Assembly (NCBI GenBank): GCA_907164885.2
Contig: OU015490.1
Span: forward strand, 223,057,054 to 223,121,053
DNA from: Dolomedes plantarius
Taxonomy: Eukaryota > Arthropoda > Arachnida > Araneae > Dolomedidae
Length of the DNA stretch: 64,000 nucleotides
Direction: 5' to 3'
Below, piece after piece: positions 1-11,722 of the stretch. Made by a program: the position numbers and the translations under genes. Positions within the stretch are counted from its first letter, which is position 1; the number at the start of each line of letters is the position of its first letter. Under the pieces are notes generated by a model that was given only the letters and a program-made list of their open reading frames with translations, did not search any database and was not told the DNA's origin.

Positions 1-862
1 AGAGTTCTGATTACATGCCATCTGATTTAAGTTTTAAAGCATTTTGGGGGGACTCATAACGGAATTTCTACACGAAGAAAATTAAATAGAAAATAACATA
101 TCTATCTCTAAAATCTACGAAAATTCAACTTTGTTTAAACTGAAAATTTTATTTGCCAAAGACATTCGTTTAAAGTGTCAGATTTTGAAATACTTTGTGC
201 TGACAGGTCAGTGGAGTTCTTATCAAATGACTTGAAGTGTAGGTAAGTGGAAAGGAATAACGCTCTATTGATTTTAAATACATTTTGATAGGCATTTTTA
301 CTTCAGACATATCCCGAACGTTTAAAGTATTTTTATTTAAATCGTGAATACCATTTTAATAGCGAGTTTATATAGGAGACTTTGGTTCATGTCAATTTTA
401 AAAGACAACTTTAACAATAGAGCTTTAACATAAAGTAAGAATTGTTTAAATGCAGAAATAGTAACAACTTAAAAATTCCCAGAATAATAATTTAGCTCGT
501 CTGTATATATATATTGCGGCACCAAAATCGACGATATTTCTGCTCTCTGAATGGCAACGGTTGCAGCTACCAGATGTAAACATTAGCGGCTATCCGCAAT
601 TTGCAACCGCGTGTGTTTAGTGGCTCGAAGATAGTATGTAATTTGGTACAATTTAATTGCTGTGTTTTACTCGTGAATAATTTTAATTTTTTCATGAGAT
701 AATTTTAATTTATTCATGCGTTCCATTGGTTTGCCTAAGTATATGTAAGTTGAAATAAAGTCTGTTCATTTGTATTATGCAATTCTGTCATCTCTCATCA
801 AGCCAAGCAAAACAATACCGACTAGGCGACATTTGGATGTGTTACAACCGCTGATTTGCAAC
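1..862. other. A+T-rich DNA without a recognisable gene
   Basis: No open frame of useful length and no known motif could be recognised here on either strand. The part from about 520 to 620 is less A+T-rich and could be the edge of a repeat, and the stretch just before 863 may be leader of the Helitron protein fragment that follows. No terminal repeats were seen. Confidence 0.4.
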
Positions 863-1215
863 ATGGATTTACGCACTGAAATCAGGAATGCTCGAAAGCA
901 AGATGCACGATCAAATGAAAATTGGGAACAGTCTCAAGAAAGAAAATGAAGATGAAATAATTCATTAAGAGAGAGGCGTGAAAGAAAGAGCCTAAATGAT
1001 CGCGAGGTTAGGCTTAACCGTCGCCGGCATAGCTACCAGCAGACAGTAATGGTTGCCGAGCACTACTGTCTAAGCCTAACGGAACGCTGCAAATTTTGTC
1101 AAGCTCTTTATTGGAAAGGCGAAGAAAATAGCAGAAAAAACTTTCGATATGCTGTCATGATGGTAAAGTGTCTCTGCCAAAAACTAAAAGTGACCATAGT
1201 GGTCGCGCAGCGGCT
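863..1215 (+). pseudogene. Helitron replicase/helicase protein, N-terminal fragment
   Basis: Translation from the ATG at 863 gives a basic, Arg-rich leader. Later, across a frameshift near 1150, comes a Cys-rich segment: a CKFC pair followed by CCHDGKVSLPK. The pattern C-x2-C, then C-C-x-x-GKV-LP, is the signature found just upstream of the Helitron-like N domain in arthropod Helitron Rep/helicase proteins. At least one stop (near 948) and one frameshift break the reading frame, and nothing downstream encodes the Rep or helicase domains, so this is a truncated relic. Family assignment rests on the motif recalled from known Helitron proteins; the breaks are seen directly. It ends where a SINE begins at about 1240. 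Confidence 0.6.
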
Positions 1216-1239
1216 AGTTTAGTTAATTACACTTCATTG

Positions 1240-1582
1240 GCCCGAGATAGCCTAGAGATAGCACATCGGATTTCGGTGCTGAGACTGCTCGGATCGAATC
1301 CTGACAACTGCCAATAAATACCCTCGTGTCTAGGACGAATATGGGCAAGTAAAATCCGTAGGCCGAGAGTCTTCCTCTGAGGTCAGAGAGGGTGGGAGAG
1401 AGTACGATACCTCAGTTGTAACCCCTAGGGGGTGCGTGGTCGAAACTGAGGTGGCACCTGGCAAAATCGGACTCCGACCTTTGTGGTGCCCTTATACACC
1501 GGAACCGTACCTCTCAGCCAGCAAGCGTATATGGACCTAGTCTGGAATACTATTTCGGGCAGGGGTGATTAGAAACAACAAT
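1240..1582 (+). mobile_element. tRNA-derived SINE, copy A (near full length)
   Basis: The head carries RNA polymerase III internal promoter boxes: an A-box-like TAGCCTAGAGA at 1248-1258 and a B-box-like GGATCGAATCC at 1291-1301. The 3' end reads GGACCTAGTCTGG ... ATTAGAAACAACAAT, a short AAC-type tail. The same sequence recurs on the minus strand at 16878-17187 and 45521-46028, and as a tail fragment near 12945, which shows it is a dispersed family. It is non-coding and would depend on a LINE for mobility. The short tail and point differences suggest an old copy. Confidence 0.75.
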
Positions 1583-1944
1583 ATCCATGTAAGTTTTTAA
1601 ATAAGTCTTCTGAAATAATCTAGTTTTATCAAAATATCTTATCAATATCTCGTTATTTCTATTCCGAACCTTTCACGAAATATTCGCTAAATACTCGTTT
1701 TTCAACAGATTGTTAATCTCTTTATAAATAGAAAGAGGGCATATTATTTTATTACGTAATAATTTTTCACACATGCGTTAAATATATTTCTTTTTTACTG
1801 CACCTAATCTGTAACAGTCGTTAAAAAACTTACTGTCTTCTCATATGTAAAGTAAGTTGAAACAAGTATAATATATATATCCTTTTAGTTTTCTGTTTTA
1901 TCCGAAACTTATGTTGCTTAGGTTTTTCTTCATACAAGGATATA
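1583..1944. other. A+T-rich spacer
   Basis: No gene, terminal repeat or motif recognised between the SINE and the mariner terminal repeat. Confidence 0.4.
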
Positions 1945-2106
1945 CTTAGCTCATCCAGAAAGTAAGTACCGTTTGCACATATCTCCCGCGCATCTGACAG
2001 CAAGAAGAACGCGCATGTGTAGTTACATCCTTCAACTGGAGAACGAATTAGCCTAGCCATTTTGTTTGATTACGTTAACGTTTCAAGTCATTGTTTGCTG
2101 GTAATT

Positions 2107-2634
2107 ATGTTTAAAACAATCGATCGGCCCGCCAGCTATGAAATAAGAGCCGTTATCAAGTTTTTGAATGCGAAAAATGTTCGACCTTGTGAATTTCATC
2201 ACCAGATAAGTGAAACTTACGGAGAGATCGCGATGAGTGAAGGTATGGTGCGAAAGTGGCTTAGGATGTTTTAACGAAGGAAGGGGAAATGTCTACGACG
2301 AGGAGCGCAGTAGACGCCCGTCGTTGATCACCGAAGAATTGGTGCGCTGCACTGACGAAAATGTTCATTCTAATAGGCGTTTCACGATTTCTGATTTGCT
2401 AATGCATTTTCAAAACATTTTACGATCTTTATTACACTAAATTGTGACTGAACATTTGCACTACAAAAAAATGTGTGCGCGATGGGTATCGAAAACAATA
2501 ACGGACGTTCAAAAACGGAAACGCATGGGAGCAGCCTTGGAGTTTTTGCATCGTTATACGACAGAAGGAAATGAATTTTCGAAAAGGATTGTCACAGGCG
2601 ATGAAACATGGATTTGTTACGAGACACCTTAAAC
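2107..2634 (+). pseudogene. mariner transposase, N-terminal half
   Basis: Three overlapping frames give the bipartite helix-turn-helix DNA-binding region: EIRAVIKFLNAKNVRP, then SEGMVRKW, DEERSRRPS and RRFTISDLL. This is followed by the linker CARWVSK and the first catalytic Asp in TGDETW. Frameshifts near 2270 and 2430 break the frame. Coding stops at the hAT insertion, just after the ETP residues that follow the first Asp; the rest of the catalytic domain continues at 11209. The protein binds the terminal repeats and would cut and paste the element in the nucleus, but this copy cannot be functional. Confidence 0.88.
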
Positions 2635-5064
2635 CAGTGTTTCTTAACCGTTTTGGCACAATGGACCACTTTAAAAATTTTAAATATGTCACGGACCCCT
2701 CTGTGAAAAAAAAATTGCTTAAACATCATTTATTACAAAATGTATTCTGTTTTATTATTTAATTATTTTAATATTTTTATTTCAATAGTATAAAAATTTG
2801 AAGAAATTAAAATTTTTAATGTGAAGGCTGTTGCTGCTTTTCCTTGATTAACAGATTGAATTGAGGGATGGTTTTCGACAAAGCAACGCGCATATCATGT
2901 TCGATATTCAGTCGATTTCGATGTTTTGTTTTTATTGTGACAAGTGTGGAAAATCCCACTTCGCAAAGATATACTGTAGCAAACGGAATAATGGCTGCCA
3001 TAGCTCGTTTTACAAGCAATGGGTAGGCTTCTCTTAAAGAAGACCAAAACTCTCCGAGAGTTTTTGAATCGAAATCCATTTTTAACAAGGAATTTGTTTT
3101 CAAATCAATTAGCTCATCTTTGGCAAGGTTCATGTCATCGATTCAGTCAATATCACAAAGAAAAGGATTACGAATCCACAACTCATCTTTTATATTTATT
3201 CCATCCGAATTGAAATATTTTTCAAATGAAACTTGAAGTACTTCCAGATGTTCACAGATTTCATTTTTCAAGTTATTCAATAACAAACTATCTTGCCGAG
3301 ATCCATTTTCAAAAAGTACTTCGTCCAACATTTGAAAGTTTGCATATATCCCATTTTGAATTCTAATTTTCCAAAGTGAGATTTTCAATAAAAATGCCTG
3401 TAGTTTCTCAGTGGCATCCATAATTGTTGTATCAGACCCTTGAATTGAAAGACTTATATCGTTCATGTGGTTAAAAATGTCTGCCAGGTAAGCCAATTTA
3501 CATATAAAATCTTTTTTCTTGAAATATTCGAAGAGTGAGTTATCTTTTTCTTCTAAAAAAAGTGATACTTCTGTCTTCAACATGAAAATTCGTTTCAAAA
3601 CCTGCCCTCGTGACAGCCAGCGCACTTCCGTGTGGTACAGAAGTACCTCATGTTCTGCGTTCATTTCTTGACACAGTGTTTTAAAAAGACGATGATTAAG
3701 AGCTCTACTTCTAATAAAATTCACAGTTTTAATAACTATTGACAATACTTCTTGTAAGCTGGTTGGAAGAGTTTTTGTAGCCAGTGCATGTCTATGTAAA
3801 AAACAATGTGTAACAATAACATTAGGAGCCTCCTTTTTTACCAAATGGGCAAAACCAGATTTATTGCCAAGCATCGCAGGTGCTCGATCCGTACAAAGTG
3901 AATGAAGTTTTTGTTTCCAGTCGAAGTCGTGTTTGGAAAAGAAAACATTTAAAATCGCTAAAACATCAACTGCCTTTGTAGTTTGCAAAAGAGGCTCACA
4001 AAATAAGAATTCTTCTTTGATAGTATTAGCAGACACGTAACGAACAAAAACAAGAAGTTGACTACAATTTGAGATGTCTGTAGTTTCATCCAGTTGCATA
4101 CTAAAGGGAAATGGCGATGCTTTCAATTCATCGATGATCTGTTTCAAAATATTGCAAGAAATTTCAACTATTCTTGAATGTATCACATCTTTGGACAATG
4201 GAATAGCCTCAAGTTTTTTTCTCTGTTCCAGTCCACAAACTAATTCAACCATTTCCAGCGCACATGGCTTAATTAATGTCTATCCAATAGTATGCGGTTT
4301 CTTACTTTTGGCAATACGATATGCAACTCTGAAAGATGCCTCAACCAAAGGTTTTTGTGGAATACCAAATCCAAGTTTGGTTAATGTTTCAGATTTCGAA
4401 AACTGGGCTTTCTTCTTTGTAAAAAATTCTAGATCTTTAGATGCATTTTCAGGATGAAGAGATTTTAGATGCTCTATCAATTTTGCCGGTTTCATACTAG
4501 CGTTTGCCAAAACTTTTCCACACAGAAAGCATTGTGACTTTTCAACACCGTCCGATTCCTTCATGCAGCAGAATCCATATTTTACATAATTTTCATCATA
4601 CTTCCATTTTTTGGACATTTTGGGCTACAAAAAATATCAAATAATCAAATGAAACGTTAAGAATTCACTCGAAAAAACTGTGACACAAAAAACACTTGAA
4701 AAAAAAAACTTTAATTACAACTTATGAAAAAGTAAAACAAATATTTTGTTTTAAAAATTTGCAAGAACTTTGCGGAACTGATTTTAACGTCACTTTATTT
4801 CCAAGTGAAGTAAAATTCAAAGGCTACTTTGTGTTTCTAAAAATTTCTAATTTTATATGGTTTGCGAATGTTCTTTTCCTCGTATTGTGGAGGTCTCTAT
4901 TGGGAAATGGCAGACAGACGGCTTACAGAGGTTGCCCGTGACAAAAAAGTTTTTTTTTTAAATATTGATGCAAACATTTTAAAAATTAGGAGCAGTCGGC
5001 GGACCCCCAAAATATGACCCATGGACCCCCAAGGGGTCCATGAACCACAGGTTAAGAAACCCTG
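2635..5064 (-). mobile_element. hAT DNA transposon (BED zinc-finger type)
   Basis: The ends are inverted repeats of about 15 bp (CAGTGTTTCTTAACC at 2635; GGTTAAGAAACCCTG ending at 5064). A perfect 8-bp duplication CCTTAAAC flanks them (2627-2634 and 5065-5072), and it lies inside the mariner transposase gene. The 8-bp duplication, CAG...CTG ends and the encoded BED/hAT protein define the superfamily. The right subterminal region (about 5000-5045) contains a small palindrome, TGGACCCC/GGGGTCCA. The element is 2430 bp with one gene on the minus strand. Confidence 0.92.
2816..4618 (-). pseudogene. hAT transposase, 600 codons with two nonsense mutations
   Basis: A single frame runs from ATG at 4618 to a stop at 2816. 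Near the N-terminus is a BED-type zinc finger (C30, C33, H50, H55). The RNase H-like catalytic domain shows LDETTDI (D177) and CTDRAP (D244), then HTEVRWLSRG. The C-terminal part after the second stop has the segment expected before a hAT dimerisation domain. Two in-frame stops, around 4265 and 3140, split the frame with no net frameshift, so the inactivation is recent relative to the family's age. It most resembles the ZBED5/SCAND3-like hAT proteins found in animals. The protein would act in the nucleus on the element's own ends. Confidence 0.88.
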
Positions 5065-5088
5065 CCTTAAACGAAACGACAGTCACTG

Positions 5089-5388
5089 GGTTGCCGCATG
5101 TGCGTCACTGAAGAGAAGCGAAAATATTCACGCATGCGCAATTCCCGAGCCGAATGAGCCGAACATCAGTTGACTTCGAGACGCTGTAAGGTTAACAGAA
5201 CAGCAAATACCAGAAGTGGGTGATTAATGTTTATCTCGACACCCACAATTGCTTCAACTCAATAATATTCAGCTGTCTTGTATGATGTACATTGTATGTG
5301 TGACGTCCTTTTAAATAAAAAGCAGAAAAGACAGCTGTGGTCCATCAAACTTCATTTTATGCGTTCTTAAAATTATAGAAGAGCGCCA
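5089..5388 (+). repeat. BEL-1 5' LTR
   Basis: It begins GGTTGCCGC where the 3' copy begins TGTTGCCGC, so the first base of the TG terminus has mutated; it ends GAGCGCCA. It holds AAATAAAAAGC near 5312-5325, a plausible polyadenylation signal. It is 300 bp, against 295 bp for its partner. Confidence 0.92.
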
Positions 5389-5413
5389 TTTGATCCCGTC
5401 AGAGCCGGAGCCT
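5389..5413 (+). other. BEL-1 candidate primer-binding site
   Basis: The sequence directly after the LTR (TTTGATCCCGTCAGAGCC) lines up with the better-kept sites of BEL-2 (TGGTCCGTCGAGCCGGAG) and BEL-3 (TGGTCCGTCCAGAGTC). The primer tRNA was not identified. Confidence 0.5.
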
Positions 5414-5425
5414 GAAATCAGCAAA

Positions 5426-7164
5426 ATGGATACCGTAGAAAAACTTTTAAAAGCGAAAACTTCCTTAAAAAGAAGTATTACTAGAATCGAAAACTTTGTG
5501 GATAAAGTGTCAACAGACACAAATAAAACGAAACTTGATGTGAAACTGAAAAAAATAGACCGGCTGCAACAAAAAGTTGATGAACTGAAAGAATACTGCT
5601 TCTGCATAGAAAAAATCCCGGCAGCTGAATTAATCGAATTTCAGGATGATATAGAACAGTGTGAAGTACGCCTCGAGAATTTAGAGGTAAGGATTAAGCT
5701 TTTGATTAATTCTAATAAGAAATGTGTGTCTGCGACTGAAGTTGACAAAAAACAAACTGAAACTTTGGTAGTTAAAACTAAAATTCCACCAGTCGTGTTT
5801 TCCACATTTACGGGAAAATATGATCATTTTAGTGCATTGAAAAATAAATTTGATGATTTCATAACGTCGACCGATCAACTTAGTCACTCACAGAAATTAT
5901 TTAAATTCTTGTCTTGTAGAGGAAGTAAAGGAATTTGCATCTACTTTCGATTCATTTTCTTCCTTATACGAAGCCCTGGAATCGCGATATAAACATCATC
6001 GTTTGGTTGTTGATATTCATATACAATGTATTTTGAACTTTAAGAAAATAGAACGTGAGAATGCAGAAGAAATCAGTGCGATGATTGATTGCATTAAAAG
6101 AATTTACGGGCATTGAATATGTTAAAATATGAACAAAATAATTTATTTAACATTTTTTTGCTAAATATTATGCTAAAAAAATTGGATAAAGAATCTAGAA
6201 AAAACTTTGAATTGACACAAAAAACTAAAGAGGTTCCTACTTTTGATCAATTCATGGCCTTTTTAGAACAACGGGAAGCAGTATTGTTAGCTGTAGAGAG
6301 GAATTTTATTCCCGATGGAAAAACAATGATTAGAAAATCCTTTAATTCTGTTTCTAAATCCAAAACTTTATTGACAAACCAAAATAATGATAATAAAATC
6401 TGTATAATTTGTTCTGAAAAGAATCCTCATCCTATTTACAGATGTGCAAAATTTCTACAATATTCCCTTGGTAAAAGATACGAACTTGTTAGGCTTCATA
6501 AGCTTAGTGAACTGTGCTTACGAAAAAATCACAAAAAAATGAGTGTCGTTCGAATTATTTATGTAACTGCGGTGGAAAGCATTCTAAAGCAATTTGTAGA
6601 CATGCTGACGCTAGTGTGAAATTGGCGATGGTCGAATGTAAAAACATGCCAGCAGCGGATTCAGAAATAAAAAATCAAAAAGAAATCTCGCCTGCCGCAA
6701 TAAATTCTTCCACTTCTCAAAACTCTGTTTTAACAAGCATTTCTAATCAAAATAAAAATAGTGTTTTATTATCTACGGGTATAATTTGGTTGCAAAATAA
6801 AGATGGATCATTAATAATATGTAGATGTATTTTTGATAGCGCGTCAAATGTTAATATATTGTCCAGAAAAACGAGTGATTTCCTTGGTATTGGATTAGAA
6901 AACGTACAAACTTCGGTTTCTGGATTAAATTCAACAAAACAAAATGTGAAAGGGAAATTGACGACTTTCATCTCGAATGAAAACGGAAGTTTTGTGGAAC
7001 CTATTGAGTTCTTAGTTACTGACAAGATTACGGGGTTAACGCCTAGTGTAAATTTAGATATTTCAAAATTAAAAATTCCTGGATTCTTGAAATTAGCTGA
7101 TCCTAGTTTTTTCGAAGCGAAAGAGATTCATGCGTTATTAAATGCTGATATTTTTGTCGAATAA
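5426..7164 (+). pseudogene. BEL-1 gag and protease region
   Basis: Translation from the ATG at 5426 gives a coiled-coil N-terminus rich in Lys and Glu. It is followed by the PPVVFSTFTGKYDHF segment typical of the DUF1759 Gag domain of BEL/Pao elements. After breaks near 5930-6115 the frame resumes with the capsid-like part, and then, in another frame from 6514, Cys/His zinc-knuckle residues (CIICSEKNPH, then CGGKHSKAICRHA). The aspartic protease (DUF1758/A17-like) carries DSAS where DSGS or DNGS is expected, so the active-site glycine is lost. The frame ends in a stop at 7162-7164. Gag would form the particle and the protease would mature it; here both are dead. Confidence 0.85.
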
Positions 7165-10100
7165 TGAAAGATAATCTTTATAAAGTGAATGAGGAATTAC
7201 TGTTTAAGGAAACTGAATTTGGTTGGGTCGCGGGTGGAAGACTCGACGAAATCAAAACTAATGATGTAGCATCGTGCTTTCTTATTAAAGACGATAGTTC
7301 TATGGAGGACACTTTGAAACAATTTTTTGAACTCGAATCTCTTGGCATAAAAGATGATCCTTGCTTTCGTGAAGATGATCAGGCAATGGCAATCTTTGAA
7401 GAAACAGTCAAATACAAAAATGGGCGATATACAGTGGAATTGCCATTTCATAAAGATTGGAAACAGCTTTCAGATAATTTTCCGGTAGCAAAACAGCGAT
7501 TCCATAGTTTGTGGAGAAGGTTTCAAAAAAATTCGGAACTTTATTCACAGTACTCGGACATTATTCAAGATTATTTAAACCAAGGAATAGTTGAGAAAGT
7601 CGAAAATTCTGAAATAAACAAAGACAAACCAACATATTATTTGCCCCACCAAGCCATAAAAAAGGAAGGTCGGGTTTCAACTACAACACGTATAGTATTT
7701 GACGCAGCATCGCACCAGACTAATGAATTTTCCTTAAACGACTGCTTGTGGCAGGGTCCCAACTTATATCGAAACCTACTAGATGTGCTTATCAACTTTA
7801 GACTTAATCGAATTGCAATATCATCTGATATACGTCAAGCCTTCCTTCAAATTTGCCTGGAAGAAAACCATAAAGATGCTGTGCGTTTTTTGTGGACTGA
7901 CAGTAACCCTCGTATTGACAAAAGGCCAAACCTGCAAATATATCGATTCAACAGGGTACCCTTTGGGGTCAACGCTAGCCCGTTCCTGGTAGCGGCTACT
8001 GTTAAACATCACATCGCTAAATATAAAGATGAGTTTTGCACAGCTGTACAACATCTAGATTCTTTCATGTACGTTGATGACTGTATCACAGGGCAAGACA
8101 CCCGTGAAGAGGCACTTCTTATTTCCAGCTGTGCCAAAAATATTATGAAAGAAGCAGGGATGGTAATGCGAAAATGGATCTCCAATGACGCTACGTTGAT
8201 GAGTCAGTGTGCTTCAGAAGGTTTCGAGACATATCCAGTTGAAAATTCTGTCAGCTTGGGAACCAGCAAGACGAAAGTACTTGGTATGGCTTGGCAAACT
8301 CAAGAAGATTGTCTGACCGTGGACACAAAAGGTCTACTAGAATTCATTTCGGGCAATGAAAACACTAAAAGATTTCTTTTGCAAACCATTGGGAAAATCT
8401 ATGACCCGTTGGGTTTGCTTACCCCCTTTACAATAAGAATGAAATGCCTCATTCAGAAACTCTGGTCGGAGAAAATCACATGGGATGAAAATTTACCTCC
8501 AGAGATTAAAGAAGAGTGGACGTATTGGTGCAAGGAGCTGCCTCTCTTAAATGAGCTCAGAGTCCCGAGATTGGTACTCGATTCTACCAGAGAAGAAAAT
8601 GACATCATAGAAATTCATACCTTTTGTGGCGCTTCCAAACTTGCATATGGAGCTTCAGTTTATGTGAAAGTTAAAAAACAAAGTAAGGTACTTGTAAACC
8701 TCGTAACCTCTAAAGTCAGAGTAGCACCATTAAAGGGAGTTACGTTACCTCGGCTCGAGCTTCTGGGTGCTTTGGTAGCAGCTCGCTTGCGTTCAAAGGT
8801 TCAAAAAATCATCAGTCAGAAAAGGAAATGTATTGTGTTTCATTGGACGGACTCTAAAATAGTTTTATTTTGGATCAAAGGGTCTTCAAAAAGGTTGAAG
8901 CAATTCGTGGCGAATCGGGTTGAGGAAATCACAAGGTTAACAGATCCGGATACGTGGTATCACTGTGCTGGAAAGGACAATCCTTCATACCTCTTGTCCA
9001 GGGGTCTTAAAACTGAATCGCTCTTATATAATGAAAAATGGTGGAATTCACCTTATTTCTTACAGTCTGGTGAACTCGTAGAAATTGCTGATGAATGTCC
9101 AGTACCGAATGAAGAAGAGTATTTACCAGAACTAAAATCTAAAGACTCTAATGAAAACACTTTATTGACTTTAAATTCTGAAAACACAATTTTTGATCAT
9201 CTAGTTAACCGTAATAGCAAATTTTTAACTATAGTTCGAATTCTGAATTATCTTTTTAGATTTGTGAATAATTGTAGGAACCCTAAGAAAAAAAGGCAAG
9301 GTCCCCTGGGATCGGATGAGATCTCAGAAGCTGAGGGGTTTATAGTCAAACAACTTCAAGTTGAGGAATTCTCTGCAGAAATCTCAGCCCTCAAATCCAG
9401 TGGTAGTATTCCTAATAAAAGTAAGATTTTAAATTTGTCAACAATTTTAGACAGTAAAGGTATCTTAAGGGTAGGGGCAGACTTGAAAATTCCCAGCTGT
9501 CATATTCAAGTAAACACCCTATATTACTCCCCGCAAAAGGTAAGTTAACTGAAATTATCGTAAGATATTATCATGAGAAGTATTTTCATCTTGGACCTCA
9601 ACATTTACTCTTTCAGGTTAGGCAAAAATATTGGCCCATTAATGGAAGAAATTTGTGCAAAAAAAATCGTGCACAATTGTGTGATTTGCTTTAAAGCGAA
9701 TCCCAAGGAGTGCTCGCAACAAATGGGCAATTTGCCAACGCAAAGAATAACACCCGATAAAGTTTTTAATTCAACTGGAATTGATTTATGCGGGCCATTC
9801 TTGATCAAAAATAGATATCAGAGGAAAGATCCCGAAATTAAAGTTTATGTTTGCATATTCATATGTCTAGTAACAAAAGCCATTCACCTCGAAATAATCA
9901 GTGATTTAACTTCACAAGCTCTAATAAACACACTAAAAAGATTTGTTTCGAGAAGGGGAAAATGCCATAAAATATTCTCTGATAATGGGACAAACATGGT
10001 AGGGGATAATAGAGAACTTAGAGCTTTAGTTAAATTTGTTGAAGAAAAAGAGGAATCTTTATTTGTTTTGTTCGCGGAAGAAAACATAGAGTGGTCTTTT

Positions 10101-10672
10101 ATTCCCCCTAGAAGTCCAAATTGGGGAGGCCTCTGGGAGGCAAATATAAAGGCATTTAAATATCACTTCAAACGTGTTGCTGGGAATTCAAAATTTAGTT
10201 ATGAAGAACTGCTAACTCTCGTGATCCAGATAGAAGATGTTTTGAATTCTCGCCCGCTTACCCCTCTCTCGGCCGATGTTGATGACTTGGAGGTGCTGAC
10301 GCCGGCACATTTCCTGATAGGAATGCCGATAACGGCCATAGTCGAACCGTCTCTAATATTGAGACAAATGGCCTTAATGCTTGGCAGAGAATTACAAAGT
10401 CAGTACAAACAATCTGGAAAAGATGGAGCCTTTCATATTTAAATAGTCTACAAGAAAGAAAGAAATGGGTAGTTAATAAAGAAAATTTAAAAATAGGAGA
10501 TATGGTTTTGATAAGGGAAGAAAATCTCCCACCATGTAAATGGTTTTTGGGGCGAATAATAGCCATATATCCGGGACAGGATAAAAAAGTACGAGTTGTT
10601 GATGTTAAGACCAATAAGGGAGTTTATAAAAGGTCCATTTCCAGATTGAGTGTACTGCCTATTGAAAAATAA
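7164..10672 (+). pseudogene. BEL-1 pol: reverse transcriptase, RNase H, integrase
   Basis: A 794-residue frame from 7164 covers the Pao-type reverse transcriptase, with the catalytic YVDD at 8070-8081, and RNase H, where the usual FSDAS reads FCGAS (Asp to Gly at 8628-8630). A stop at 9546-9548 follows. The integrase resumes from 9573 with the zinc-binding CVICF and catalytic residues in GIDLCGPF (D at 9783), FSDNGTN (D at 9981) and GGLWEAN (E at 10137). A frameshift near 10380 moves to the last frame, which carries the DUF5641-like C-terminus ending PIEK at 10672. Domain order is as in BEL-2, and several breaks plus the lost RNase H Asp make it non-functional. Confidence 0.9.
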
Positions 10673-10894
10673 ATGTATTTTTTTCAGATAATAATTGATA
10701 TTGTTCTTTATGTGTAAAGTTTTCTAGTGTTTAAGTATACTGTTTATCCTTTTATTGTGATTTTGTATTTTTAATAATTAGTTATTACTTATTAGTATCT
10801 ATTTGATTGTAACTGAAAATTAAGCATTCACTTATGTTTTCACTTATTCATATATATGAAAAAAAATAGAATTGTTAAGTTCTTGCATGAGAAC

Positions 10895-10913
10895 ATGGCA
10901 AGGCCGGGCGGGA
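10895..10913 (+). other. BEL-1 plus-strand priming tract
   Basis: The bases just before the 3' LTR read ATGGCAAGGCCGGGCGGGA. Almost the same sequence precedes the 3' LTR of BEL-2 and, with changes, of BEL-3. The position makes it the polypurine-tract equivalent, although it contains several C residues. Confidence 0.55.
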
Positions 10914-11208
10914 TGTTGCCGCATGTGCGTCACTGAAGAGAAGCGAAAATATTCACGCATGCGCAATTCTCGAGCCGACTGAGCCGAAAATCAGTTGACT
11001 TCGAGACGCTGTAAGGTTAACAGCAAAAACCAGAAGTGGGTAATTAATGTTTATCTCGACACCCCCAATTGCTTCAACTCAATAATATTCAGCTGTCTTG
11101 TAAGATGTACATAGTATGTGTGACGTCCTTTTAAATAAAAAGCAGAAAAGACAGCTGTGGTCCGTCAAACTTTATTTTATGCGTTCTTAAAATTATAGAA
11201 GAGCGCCA
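10914..11208 (+). repeat. BEL-1 3' LTR
   Basis: Starts TGTTGCCGC and ends GAGCGCCA (TG...CA), followed by the CACTG duplication. A 5-bp gap relative to the 5' LTR lies near 11020. Confidence 0.92.
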
Positions 11209-11722
11209 CACTGGAATGGCGGCATACTGGTTCCCCGAAACCCAAGAAAGCAAAGCCACCTCTTTCTTCAAGAAAAATCATGTGCACCGTCTTTCGAGAC
11301 TTGCAAGAAATTTTGTTAATGGACTGGATGTAACGAGGCACAACAATCATCTCTACAGCTTACTGTAAAACATTGAAGAAGTTACGTCACGTTGACTACT
11401 GACTTCTGGTATTGTGTTCGTGCTTGATAACGCGCGACAGCATACCGCACGCGTAACGACGACGCTGGTTGATTCATTTCGCTGTGAACAATTCTGTCAA
11501 CCCTCTTATAGTCCGGACCTAGCTCCATCCGACTTCCATTTGTTTTCCCATCTCAAGAAATTTCTTGCTGGCCAGCACTTTTCAAGTGATAATGAGATCA
11601 ACGTAAACGTCCAGAACTGGTTCTGGTCGCAGGTGGCCGAATTCTAAGAAGCGGGTATGTTTCAATTAGTGCCAAGATATGACACATGCCTTAATTCGCA
11701 TGGTGAATATGTCGTAGTTTAA
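11209..11722 (+). pseudogene. mariner transposase, C-terminal half
   Basis: This continues the mariner catalytic domain after the BEL-1 insertion. Broken frames cover the part around the first spacer. From 11414 a clean frame gives LDNARQHTA (second catalytic Asp at 11426) and YSPDLAPSDFHLF (third Asp, 34 residues later by count), so the triad spacing is DD34D. A TAA at 11645-11647 interrupts the frame, after which LVPRYDTCLN and a final stop at 11722 follow. The right terminal repeat follows at about 11790-11815. Confidence 0.88.

Larger units (their letters stand above)
5089..11208 (+). mobile_element. BEL/Pao LTR retrotransposon BEL-1 (complete ends, decayed genes)
   Basis: Two LTRs (5089-5388 and 10914-11208) are flanked by the 5-bp duplication CACTG (5084-5088 and 11209-11213) inside the mariner gene. 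Order of domains: gag, zinc knuckle, aspartic protease, reverse transcriptase, RNase H, integrase, DUF5641-like C-terminus, which is the BEL/Pao order. By eye the LTRs differ by about 11 substitutions and a 5-bp indel, so this is the oldest of the three BEL copies here. Several frameshifts and stops break the polyprotein. Confidence 0.93.

Noticed and set aside
1241..1301. Possible tRNA gene
   Set aside because: A and B boxes are present but the acceptor stem does not form and the sequence continues as a repeated SINE body.
5390..5425. Upstream extension of the BEL-1 gag frame (non-ATG start)
   Set aside because: It overlaps the candidate primer-binding site; the ATG at 5426 begins the conserved Gag text.
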